Shown in pieces: positions 16,668 through 24,382 of a stretch of DNA of 26,439 bases. The stretch spans positions 1 through 26,439 of the forward strand of contig CAYNNP010000065.1 of assembly GCA_964398215.1 (NCBI GenBank), read 5' to 3'. Both the position numbers and the translations under genes were made by a program. Under the pieces are notes generated by a model. That model saw only the letters and a list, made by a program, of their open reading frames with translations. It was not told the origin of the DNA and did not search any database. The DNA is from CAYNNP01 sp964398215 (lineage in GTDB: Bacteria > Planctomycetota > Planctomycetia > Pirellulales > Pirellulaceae). Each line of letters begins with the position of its first letter. Position 1 is the stretch's first letter.

Positions 16668-18536
16668 ATGGCTATGGGCTTCGTAGAGTTAATGTTGGTT
16701 GTGATGATGGGCCTCCCCTTCAACCAAGTGATTGGTTTACCGCCAGGTGAGCAAGATGCCAAACTGGCCAACATGGCATCAGTCGAAAGTGTGATGTATT
16801 TGGAGTGGGCAGGACGGAGCGAAGGCAAGGCTGGGGCGCCAGGCGTAGACGGAATCGCGGCTGATCCAGAAGTGATCAAGTTTATTAACCAAATCAAAAT
16901 GGCGATTCAGACGAATCTCGTCAAAGAGTCGAACATTGCTGACCTAAAGCTGCTGCCAGAGCTGGTGGTCGAAATGACGGGACACCCTGGATGTTTGTTC
17001 CTGGAGTTCATGGGCGATGAACGATTCGAACCAGACTCGTTTAAGATGGCGGCTTTGCAGTCTCTTCGCGGTGGTTTGATTGTCAGTGCTGGCGATGAAG
17101 CTGATAAGATTGCAAAAAAGATCCAACGTTTGGCATCACTGGCACTTCGGCAGGAAGTGACAACTCTCGACCATCTGATGTTTCCGGCACCTATTCCTGT
17201 TGAGATTCATCAGCACGAAGGATACATCATCTTAGGTTTCGGCGAAGACGGAGTTTCGGAAATACTAGACCGACTGAAATCCGGCAAAGGTGGTATCTCT
17301 GAACACGAAGGATACCAAGATGGACTGAAAAATCTTGAAGTACCACGTCTCGCGTCAGTCGCGTTCATTGACTCAGCGGAAATCATGGACCGCGTTAGTT
17401 TGCTAACGACGGATCCTATGGCTCAAGGCATGATCACGACCGTCGGCCTGGACAAGGTTCAGTGGGGGATGATGGTCAATGGAGTCAATGCGGACGGAGT
17501 ATTCGTTTCGCGAGCAAAACTGAAAGGCGATTTGTTTGACCAGGGAATATTTTCGTCCGTTCAGAATGGAAAAATTCGGCCAGAAGATTTGACGGCAGTT
17601 CCAAGTGACAGTGATATGGTGGTGTCAGCAAGTTTTGACTTTCTGACTTTGATCGACGCCTATATGGAAATCGTGCCACCCGGTTTCCGGGATCAGATGA
17701 AGCAGGAGTTTACACAGGCTGGACTCGCAATCGGCTTGGATTGGGAACGAGATGTTAGAGATGTTTTCAGCAACACTTATGTGCTTTCGGATTCTCCTGG
17801 CGACGGTGGCTGGATGTTAACGGCGCCTGTCATCAGTGTGGCATTCAAAGACAAGGACGCCGCCAAGAATTCAGTCGCAAAATTCACTCGGGCCCTTCGC
17901 CAAACCATGCCGCAAGTGAGGGACACTGGATACCGAAAACGAGGCGTTACACTGGAGACTCGGGATTTTCTGGAAACCGAGATCTTCATGGTCAACACGA
18001 TCGGCGAGGAAGCCCCCATCGCTCCCGCATGGTGCCTGACAGATACTCATCTGCTGATCGCAATGCACCCTCAAACACTCAAGTCGCGACTGCGACGCAT
18101 GGCCCGGGATGATTGGAAAGCATGGGATGATTTCAAAAATGCTCCCGATGGCGAGATGTTTGGCATGGGCTACACCAATACCGAAGAATTGGTTCGCCGA
18201 ATGTATGGCCTTGCTCCCTGGTTCGGCCAGGTACTATTCGGGGAATTACAAAGCGAAGGTATCGATCTGACATTGTTCGATTTCCCATCTGCTCCAGCGA
18301 TCTTGCCGTACATGAGCAAGTCTCGTTCGTATGCGGTACGCACAGCTGATGGACTTGAGCTTTACACCGAAGGCCCACCGGTTATTTCCTCGGTTCCGGT
18401 CGCGGTTCCAGCACTGCTTCCCACGATGTTCTTTGCCACACTTGGCGTGCGGCAAGTCAGAGTCAATGCGATCGAGGCTGCAATGGTGGAAGAGGCAATT
18501 GTCGAACTTGATGAAGCAGACGCTGTGCCTGAGTGA
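16668..18536 (+). CDS. Large hypothetical exported or membrane-associated protein
   Basis: A 622-residue protein of unknown function. The ATG at 16668 has GGGAG about 8 nt upstream. The N-terminus is mildly hydrophobic (residues 4-16) and may be a signal or anchor. The body is a mix of alpha/beta segments with repeated phrases such as 'FGEDGVSEILDRLKSG' and 'FKDKDAAKNSVAKFTRAL', which recall the DUF3352-like large exported proteins of planctomycetes; I cannot confirm that family. Near the C-terminus a proline-containing hydrophobic stretch ('SSVPVAVPALLPTMFFATLG', about residues 571-590) is followed by an acidic tail, reminiscent of the hydrophobic 'ALLLPAVQ' segment common in planctomycete surface proteins. 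It is alone, divergent from putA and closed by the hairpin at 18555-18585. Confidence 0.78.
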   Translation: MAMGFVELMLVVMMGLPFNQVIGLPPGEQDAKLANMASVESVMYLEWAGRSEGKAGAPGVDGIAADPEVIKFINQIKMAIQTNLVKESNIADLKLLPELVVEMTGHPGCLFLEFMGDERFEPDSFKMAALQSLRGGLIVSAGDEADKIAKKIQRLASLALRQEVTTLDHLMFPAPIPVEIHQHEGYIILGFGEDGVSEILDRLKSGKGGISEHEGYQDGLKNLEVPRLASVAFIDSAEIMDRVSLLTTDPMAQGMITTVGLDKVQWGMMVNGVNADGVFVSRAKLKGDLFDQGIFSSVQNGKIRPEDLTAVPSDSDMVVSASFDFLTLIDAYMEIVPPGFRDQMKQEFTQAGLAIGLDWERDVRDVFSNTYVLSDSPGDGGWMLTAPVISVAFKDKDAAKNSVAKFTRALRQTMPQVRDTGYRKRGVTLETRDFLETEIFMVNTIGEEAPIAPAWCLTDTHLLIAMHPQTLKSRLRRMARDDWKAWDDFKNAPDGEMFGMGYTNTEELVRRMYGLAPWFGQVLFGELQSEGIDLTLFDFPSAPAILPYMSKSRSYAVRTADGLELYTEGPPVISSVPVAVPALLPTMFFATLGVRQVRVNAIEAAMVEEAIVELDEADAVPE

Positions 18537-18554
18537 TCCGAATTACAGCTGATT

Positions 18555-18585
18555 CAAACACGGCCCCATTGGGTGGCCGTGTTTG
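18555..18585. terminator. Bidirectional hairpin terminator candidate
   Basis: CAAACACGGCC (18555-18565) pairs perfectly with GGCCGTGTTTG (18575-18585) around a 9-nt loop, an 11-bp stem. It sits between two convergent stops (18536 plus, 18630 minus) and is symmetric enough to serve both strands. No long T-run follows on either strand beyond the TTT in the stem, so it may work as a barrier rather than a classical intrinsic terminator. Confidence 0.7.
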
Positions 18586-18629
18586 ATCGGTAGACGTTAT
18601 CATCCGCCTGTAGACGAATTCTGAAATCG

Positions 18630-20183
18630 TCAATCGCTGAAAAACTTTTTGAGCGTCTCGTCCTTGGGCGGTTTCGTTAGCAGCGAAACAACAACGATCA
18701 CGACACATGCCACAACAAAAATTGTTACGACCGGATGCAGTGGTGGAATCAGAGTCGTTTCGCCCAGCATGATCGGTGATTCTGGGAAACTGTACCCTGG
18801 ATTGCCCCCGAAATTGGAACGATAAAACAGCGTGAGCCAAGTCGCGAAAGTGGCAACCACGCTGGCAATCGCGCCGGCAGCTGTCAGACGCTTCCAATAG
18901 ATTGCAGTGAACACCAGCGGAAACAAGCCGGTGAATCCAGCAAAGCTCATCACTCCTAAGTCGAAAACACTGCGTGGCAGCATCAGGCTCAGTGCGTAAG
19001 TCACAACGACAATGACAATCACAAAGCTTCGTGCGATTCGAACTTTCTTGGATTCGTCTGCTTCGCTCTTGGATGGTCCACTTTGTAAAAAATCTTCTGT
19101 AAACATTGTGCCCATGCACAAAAACTGGCTATCTAGCGAAGACATGATCGCAGCCAAAATTCCCGCTGTTAAAAATCCGCCCAGCAATGGCCCAGCGTGG
19201 ACTTTCACCAACGTCCCCAGCACCGCGTTGTCTCCGATTCCATCGGGCAAGCCTGAATTGGGACCCGACGCCCAAACTCCCAGCAGAACGCAGGGCAACC
19301 AAACGATCATGATAAAGACCGGATGCAGAACGATTGGTAGTTTGAATGTTTCTGCACTGCGTGCTGTAAGCCAATGTTGAAACACATGCGGAAACATTCC
19401 GACCGAAAGTGGTATCAGCAAAAACGAAAAGAACGTTGACTTGGACAGTTTTGCACGCGTGACGTGCGTGTCGGCTGCCTCTTGAGATGCGATTTTCAAA
19501 TTCTCGAAAAAGCTTTCGGAGCCACCGATCGCATTGGCGATGACCACAAAAGTGACCACGCCCAAAATCATGAACACGATGGTTTGAAACGCATTCGCCC
19601 AAGCCGTACCACGCATCCCACCAAAGAACACATAGGTCAAAACAACAGCGCATATCACAGCAGACGCCAACCACGGTGGAACTCCGAATCCATAGGATTC
19701 AAAGAACCCCATGTTGGCGAACGCGTCTTGTGTGACCGTTTTAACCACTTCTCCACCGGCCAAAAGCCCCACCATTAGGTAGCCGATGACCAGGAAAACA
19801 AGCACTGGAAATAGCATCCAGCCGATCAAATTGTTGTCCAGTCGATCGCGAAAGAATTGAATCTGCGTACGGTAACCATACTTTTGCCCCAGCGACCATA
19901 GCGGGACACCGATGATGAAGAAACACAGCGAATGTACGATCCCGCTAGCGGACGCGAGCATCCCATAAACGCCAGCTCCGAAATGATGAGCTTTGCCTGT
20001 TGAACCAACCAAAGCGAACGCGGTCATCGTCGTGCCGAACAACGACATCAACAACAAAAACGGTCCGATCGAATGGCTGGCAAACATGTAGTCTTTTGCC
20101 GTACCGCGAAACAAGCGGCTTGCTGATAGCCCCAGGCCAACCAGCAGTGCAAGATAAAGAGAAATGACAATCAGCTGAGTCAT
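18630..20183 (-). CDS. Sodium:solute symporter (SSS family)
   Basis: A 517-residue polytopic inner-membrane protein with about 13 hydrophobic segments, of the SSS family that couples uptake of a small solute to sodium entry. Family-like features are the N-terminal 'GTAKDYMFASHSIGPFLLL' (re-entrant start of the transport core), 'SYGFGVPPWLASAVICAVVL', 'FGGMRGTAWANAFQTIVF' and 'AGILAAIMSSLDSQFLCMGT', the last being the conserved TM8-equivalent region with the sodium-site serines. The substrate cannot be told; relatives carry sugars, amino acids, organic acids or pantothenate. Its ATG overlaps the stop of the DUF3311 gene by 4 nt, a standard arrangement. Confidence 0.94.
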   Translation of the reverse strand: MTQLIVISLYLALLVGLGLSASRLFRGTAKDYMFASHSIGPFLLLMSLFGTTMTAFALVGSTGKAHHFGAGVYGMLASASGIVHSLCFFIIGVPLWSLGQKYGYRTQIQFFRDRLDNNLIGWMLFPVLVFLVIGYLMVGLLAGGEVVKTVTQDAFANMGFFESYGFGVPPWLASAVICAVVLTYVFFGGMRGTAWANAFQTIVFMILGVVTFVVIANAIGGSESFFENLKIASQEAADTHVTRAKLSKSTFFSFLLIPLSVGMFPHVFQHWLTARSAETFKLPIVLHPVFIMIVWLPCVLLGVWASGPNSGLPDGIGDNAVLGTLVKVHAGPLLGGFLTAGILAAIMSSLDSQFLCMGTMFTEDFLQSGPSKSEADESKKVRIARSFVIVIVVVTYALSLMLPRSVFDLGVMSFAGFTGLFPLVFTAIYWKRLTAAGAIASVVATFATWLTLFYRSNFGGNPGYSFPESPIMLGETTLIPPLHPVVTIFVVACVVIVVVSLLTKPPKDETLKKFFSD

Positions 20184-20392
20184 GATGCGTCCTCCTCTTT
20201 TGCTGACAGATTTTTAGGCCACCAAACGATCGTTGCTACCCACCAAAACACTGTCGCCGCAATCGAGATCGCGGCGTGATAAGTCATTCCGCGCGGCAAG
20301 AAGCCGAAGTCAAGTGTGCCATCGCTCCACTGCCAATAGTCTTGGTGCAGCACTAGCAAGATGGCGATACAAATCCAAAAAACATATTTCAT
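20180..20392 (-). CDS. DUF3311 small membrane protein
   Basis: A 70-residue protein with two hydrophobic segments and the DUF3311-like pattern 'DYWQWSDGTLDFGFLPRGMTYH' between them (quoted here up to 'LPRG', residues roughly 20-38). DUF3311 proteins are regularly encoded just upstream of SSS-family symporters, as here, and are thought to be accessory subunits. The frame is open further upstream, but the ATG at 20392 has AAGGA ending 8 nt before it and starts directly at the first membrane helix (MKYVFWICIAILLVL), so the longer reading is rejected. An ATG at 20401 overlaps the ribosome site. Confidence 0.85.
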   Translation of the reverse strand: MKYVFWICIAILLVLHQDYWQWSDGTLDFGFLPRGMTYHAAISIAATVFWWVATIVWWPKNLSAKEEDAS

Positions 20393-20790
20393 GATGAACA
20401 TCCTTTCTGGCAATAGTCTATACGAAGTCGCAGCCTCCGCCGATGTGACTAGGCCCTCTGGCGGGTGCGAATTGCGAGAGCAGATATTCGTACGGCCGTC
20501 AGCACGCCGCAGTCGCTTTGGAAAACACGCAGGCACGCCCGCAACGCAATCCGGCGAACTGCACGGGTGCTATCGAGTCGCCGTAAAGCCAGCCAGGACA
20601 ATGTTCGATGGAAAGCGATTTTCGACGCTTTTGAAGTCGTCTTTCGGTGTGAACATCGCGATCCGCAGCTAGTTCTTGCATGGCCGTCGTGTTACGATAA
20701 ATATTGATTTGACCAAGGGTAGGTCATCCACTGATTTGATCGGTTTTTTCGATCGACTGCTGCTTAATCCCAATCGAAGGTTTTCCTGTA
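20393..20790. promoter_or_regulatory. Divergent intergenic region with two dyads
   Basis: This 398-nt gap separates the symporter operon from the TRAP genes and must hold both promoters. Two short dyads lie near the TRAP side: TGACC (20710-20714) with GGTCA (20722-20726), 7-nt spacer; and GATCG (20738-20742) with CGATC (20750-20754) around a T-rich 7-nt spacer. They are 5-bp arms with similar spacing and could be operator halves for the binding-protein gene. No convincing -35/-10 pair and no gene were found in the gap. Confidence 0.3.
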
Positions 20791-21828
20791 ATGACTCGTT
20801 CGTCGAAAGCGTTATTGTGTCTTGCTGTATTCGCTATCTTGTCGCTTCCGCTGACGACTGGATGCAAGAAAAAAACAGGCGACGGAGATGCAGGAAACGG
20901 AAGCGGCAAACGAAAATTTTTAAGCTTGGGTACGGCTCCTGTTGGTGGCGTTTTTCCAATCGTTGGTGGCGCGATCGCCGAAGTATTGAACGACCACAAA
21001 GGCGACAATAAATGGAAAGTTCAGGCCAAGGGAACCAAGGGCTCGCAAGAGAATATTCGTCGATTGCAAAAGGGCGAATTGGAACTTGCCATGTCCAACG
21101 CAGCCATCAGCTACTTTTCTGCTCGTGGTGAATCAGGTTGGGACAAGGAATACGACACGCGTGCAATCGCCACGTTGGCTCCCAATGTTGCCTTGTTCAT
21201 CTGTCGTGCGGACTCGGGTATCAAGTCAATCGCTGACTTGAAAGGCAAACGTGTGATCACTGGACCAGCCGGTGCAGGTTTCCAGATGTTCATAGAACCG
21301 ATCTTGAAAGCTCATGGGGTGAATTGGAGTGACATCAATTCGCTGCCAGATACACAAAGTGGCGCGGTCGATAAACTTGCCGACGGTTCTGCGGATGCAG
21401 CATTTTTGGGAGGAGCAGTTCCAACGGCTTCGATTACACAAGCAACCAGTACATTCGATGTAGCCTTTGTGCCGTTCGATCCAGCGGCTCGTGAAGCGTT
21501 GATCAAAGACTACGCGTTCTTTCACCCAGCAACAATCAAAGCAGGTGTGTACAAAGGATTGGACGAAGAATTCGCGGGCTTGAATGTTGGTTCCATGCAC
21601 TTGATCACGTCAGCATCGCAAGATGAAGAAATGATCTACCAAGTCACGAAAACGATCTGGGAGAATCGTAAAGAGATAGCCAAAAAGCATCCTGCGGGCA
21701 AAGCACTGAACCCCAAGAACGTTGCGCGTGACACTGGAATCGAGTACCATCCGGGCGCTATAAAGTTCTACAAGGAAGCAAACGTCTGGCCGAAAGCTGA
21801 AGCAGCAGCCGCTGGCGAAGATAAGTAA
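20791..21828 (+). CDS. TAXI-family TRAP transporter solute-binding protein
   Basis: A 345-residue periplasmic binding protein of the TAXI type, the substrate receptor of a TRAP transporter. It has a lipoprotein-like signal ending L-T-T-G-C with Cys25 followed by lysines; the -3 position is Thr, so lipidation is likely but not canonical. Family hallmarks are 'LGTAPVGGVFPIVGGAIAEVL' (quoted up to 'AIAEV' the glycine-rich start), 'QENIRRLQKGELELAMSNA', 'DLKGKRVITGPAGAGFQMF' and 'DAAFLGGAVPTASI'. TAXI receptors often bind glutamate, 2-oxoglutarate or similar; the ligand here is unknown. It is followed by its permease after 286 nt, an unusually long gap for a TRAP operon. A GAAGG ends about 9 nt before the ATG. 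Confidence 0.94.
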   Translation: MTRSSKALLCLAVFAILSLPLTTGCKKKTGDGDAGNGSGKRKFLSLGTAPVGGVFPIVGGAIAEVLNDHKGDNKWKVQAKGTKGSQENIRRLQKGELELAMSNAAISYFSARGESGWDKEYDTRAIATLAPNVALFICRADSGIKSIADLKGKRVITGPAGAGFQMFIEPILKAHGVNWSDINSLPDTQSGAVDKLADGSADAAFLGGAVPTASITQATSTFDVAFVPFDPAAREALIKDYAFFHPATIKAGVYKGLDEEFAGLNVGSMHLITSASQDEEMIYQVTKTIWENRKEIAKKHPAGKALNPKNVARDTGIEYHPGAIKFYKEANVWPKAEAAAAGEDK

Positions 21829-21834
21829 TTTGAC

Positions 21835-21883
21835 AAACGCGATAGCGTTTCTTCTCTCTCTCCAAGTTTGTTTGGGGAGAGAG
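21835..21883 (+). terminator. Two hairpins after the binding-protein gene
   Basis: Two hairpins follow the stop. AAACGC (21835-21840) pairs with GCGTTT (21845-21850) around GATA, followed by a pyrimidine-rich TTCTCTCTC-type run. CTCTCTCC (21856-21863) then pairs with GGAGAGAG (21876-21883), 12-nt loop. The first has the shape of a weak intrinsic terminator. Together they would reduce read-through into the permease gene and favour extra binding-protein mRNA. Confidence 0.5.
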
Positions 21884-22026
21884 CTGGTTTGAATCGCAGG
21901 CGCAGATGAGTTCAAGTGTGTGCGGGTTGGTGCATCACGGAAAAACTCAGCTATTCTGGGGGAGCCAGTTTCAGCCAGTAGGGTCTTATTCAGTCTTTGT
22001 AGGCTGATTTCTTGGCCAACTTTTTG

Positions 22027-22084
22027 CCCGGATTCCCGGTCCTTGAAACACCGGGTTAGCTTTTGATTGAACCCGGTCTATGAT
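22027..22084 (+). promoter_or_regulatory. Mutually exclusive hairpins and candidate promoter in TRAP permease leader
   Basis: Segment 22050-22057 (ACCGGGTT) can pair either backward with CCCGGT (22035-22040, 9-nt loop) or forward, perfectly over 8 bp, with AACCCGGT (22070-22077). The two pairings exclude each other, as in attenuator or riboswitch-type leaders. TATGAT (22079-22084) matches five of six -10 bases, with TTAGCT 17 nt upstream as a weak -35, so a separate promoter for the permease is an alternative reading. No known riboswitch class is recognised. Confidence 0.35.
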
Positions 22085-22114
22085 CTAGCGTTACGAAACT
22101 GTTGATCAAAGGAC

Positions 22115-24382
22115 ATGTCAGTGAGTCAAGCCGAATCGACCGCGCCAGTTGTAGCCCAATCTGGAACGACTAAAAAATTTATCGTAACGGCGCTTGGTGT
22201 TTTCTTGTGTTTGTTCACTTTGTTTGAAGTGAACTACAACCTCTTTCAGCCGCAGTCCGCGCTGGCTGTGTTTGTGGGAGTCGGGCTTGCGATATGTTTT
22301 TTAACGTTTCCCATTAGCAAGCGATTTAAAGACGCTAGTGCTGCTCGTGTGTTGGATTCAGCTCTGGCGGTAGGGGCCCTGCTGTGTTGCGGATACATCG
22401 TTTTTCAAAACGAACCGCTGTTCAAGCAATTTTGGCCTGGTGGTTTTTCGCTAGGCAATCGCGCGGGCGATGAAACCAAGCTCGATTTTTATGTTGGCCT
22501 TGTCGGTTTGATATTGGTCTTCGAGGCCACGCGGCGCAGCATTGGATTGATCGTGCCTGTGCTGGCGTTGCTGTTTGTTTGCCATTCGTATTATTGCTAC
22601 GGCAGTGTCAACTATGACTGGATTGAATTCCCGGAATGGATGTTGCCTCACGCTGGCCAAAGTGTGAAAGACATCGTCAGCACAACTTTCTTGCAGTCGC
22701 TGGGTGTGTTTGGGCCGGCCGCCTCTGTGATGTTCAAGTATGTATTTTTGTTCGTCGTGTTCGGTGCGTTTCTAGAAATGTCAGGCGCGACACAGTTCAT
22801 CATTGACTTTGCCACCAAGACGTTTGGCCGCGTGCGTGGGGGGCCTGCGATGGTGTCGGTAATGGCCAGTGGATTGATGGGGTCGCTATCAGGCAGTGCC
22901 GTTGCGAACGCTGTCACAACGGGAACGTTCACAATCCCGATGATGCGTAGTGCGAGATTTCCAAAACACATTGCTGGTGGGATTACGGCAGCGGCAGCGT
23001 CTGGCGGCGCTCTCGTTCCACCGGTGATGGGCGCTGGCGCATACATGATGTTGGAGTTGGTGCAGCCCGAGGGTGGTTTCGTGATGATCATGAAAGCTGC
23101 TGTGATTCCGGCGTGCCTGTATTACCTATCGATTCTTGCGGTTGTCTACTTGTACTCGCAGCGACTGGGAGCGGAGAAAATTGATAACGAGCAAGTTGCG
23201 GAAAAGAAACTCAACGGCTTCGAGGCGTTGGTGTTTTTTGGTGCACTTGGCGTTTTGATTGGGCTGTTGGTCGCAGGTTTTTCTGCGTTTCGCTCAGTGA
23301 CTGGATCGTTAGCAGTGATTTTGGTTTTCGCAACACTTCGCAAAGAGTTGGCGATCGGCGCAAAAGCACGTTGGCTTGCGTTTGCAAGTTTCTTTATCGT
23401 GCTTGTACTGCATCAGTTCACCATCGGTGTTGGTGATTCAGCACCCGATTGGCTTGATCCGTTCATTGCTCCTTCTTGGCTGCATCCAGAAACCGAATCG
23501 CCAACACTTGGGCTAGCGGTTGGTTCGATTTTGGAGTCTGCGATCGTCGGTATGTTTGGGTTGCTGATCTTTGGGCTTGTTCATCCAGCATGGCGTCCAG
23601 AGATGACAGCGGCGCTGACCAAGTCGGCAAAGAATGGTGTTTCATTGGTGGCCGCCAGCGCTTGTGTTGGCATCATCATCGGTATCGTTCAGCAGACAGG
23701 GATTGCTTCGGATTTTAGCGCGACAATCAAGGATGTTGTGGAGACAAACCTATTCTTGGCACTGCTAGGAATCATGGTCTGTTCACTGATTTTGGGAATG
23801 GGTGTTCCTTCGGTTGTTTGCTACCTGTTGATGGCAACATTGATGGGGTCGCTATTGGGCGAATTGGGTGTTCAACCATTGGTCGCACACTTATTCATTT
23901 TCTACTTTGGCATGATGTCGATGGTGACACCGCCGGTTGCGTTAGCTGGGTATGCAAGCGCGTCGATCGCGGAAGCTCCCATCATGAAAACATCATTTGC
24001 GGCTTTTCGATTCGCGCTGGTGGGGTTCACTTTACCATTCATGTTCGTCTACCGACCCGCACTGTGCCTATTGGCGGCTGATGGTGGTTCACCAACGCTA
24101 TGGGCTGTGCTTCATGCTGTGCTGGCGGCGACTATCGGAATCCTTGCGCTGGCTGCTGGGCTGGCAGGTTACTTGCGCAAGAACCTCTCAATAGCCAGTC
24201 GAGTATTCCTGTTCGTGTCTGCTGCTCTCTTATTGGCGCCGCTGACAAAAATAGGCGATATGCAAGTCGGCCTTGCCGTCGATATCGTTGGCGGGCTGAT
24301 CTTTGTTGCAGTTCTGTCGGTCAATTCAATGATGGGCGGTGCAGAGGGCGACACAATGTCGGTCGGTGGCGCGGAGTCATGA
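22115..24382 (+). CDS. Fused TRAP transporter permease (4TM/12TM, DctQM-type)
   Basis: A 755-residue integral membrane protein fusing the small and large TRAP permease subunits, the partner of TAXI receptors; it drives secondary, ion-coupled solute uptake. Helical segments run through the whole protein. The large-subunit core shows 'GLMGSLSGSAVANAVTTGTF', 'GGITAAAASGGALVPPVMGA', 'LILGMGVPSVVCYLLMATLM' and 'MMSMVTPPVALAGYASASIA', classic DctM-like motifs. The ATG at 22115 is only 1 nt after an AAAGGA sequence; the GTG at 22121, in the same frame, sits 7 nt after it and may be the true start. Its stop overlaps the stop of the convergent sialidase-like gene by 6 nt (TCATGA). Confidence 0.95.
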   Translation: MSVSQAESTAPVVAQSGTTKKFIVTALGVFLCLFTLFEVNYNLFQPQSALAVFVGVGLAICFLTFPISKRFKDASAARVLDSALAVGALLCCGYIVFQNEPLFKQFWPGGFSLGNRAGDETKLDFYVGLVGLILVFEATRRSIGLIVPVLALLFVCHSYYCYGSVNYDWIEFPEWMLPHAGQSVKDIVSTTFLQSLGVFGPAASVMFKYVFLFVVFGAFLEMSGATQFIIDFATKTFGRVRGGPAMVSVMASGLMGSLSGSAVANAVTTGTFTIPMMRSARFPKHIAGGITAAAASGGALVPPVMGAGAYMMLELVQPEGGFVMIMKAAVIPACLYYLSILAVVYLYSQRLGAEKIDNEQVAEKKLNGFEALVFFGALGVLIGLLVAGFSAFRSVTGSLAVILVFATLRKELAIGAKARWLAFASFFIVLVLHQFTIGVGDSAPDWLDPFIAPSWLHPETESPTLGLAVGSILESAIVGMFGLLIFGLVHPAWRPEMTAALTKSAKNGVSLVAASACVGIIIGIVQQTGIASDFSATIKDVVETNLFLALLGIMVCSLILGMGVPSVVCYLLMATLMGSLLGELGVQPLVAHLFIFYFGMMSMVTPPVALAGYASASIAEAPIMKTSFAAFRFALVGFTLPFMFVYRPALCLLAADGGSPTLWAVLHAVLAATIGILALAAGLAGYLRKNLSIASRVFLFVSAALLLAPLTKIGDMQVGLAVDIVGGLIFVAVLSVNSMMGGAEGDTMSVGGAES

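Noticed and set aside
18463..19119. A 218-codon minus-strand frame overlapping the symporter gene
   Set aside because: It lies in another frame of the conserved symporter, is Arg/Cys/His-rich and crosses the terminator hairpin.
20537..20790. Extension of the DUF3311 gene upstream to 20536
   Set aside because: The added 48 residues are Arg/Pro-rich and unlike the family, and a ribosome site directly precedes the ATG at 20392.
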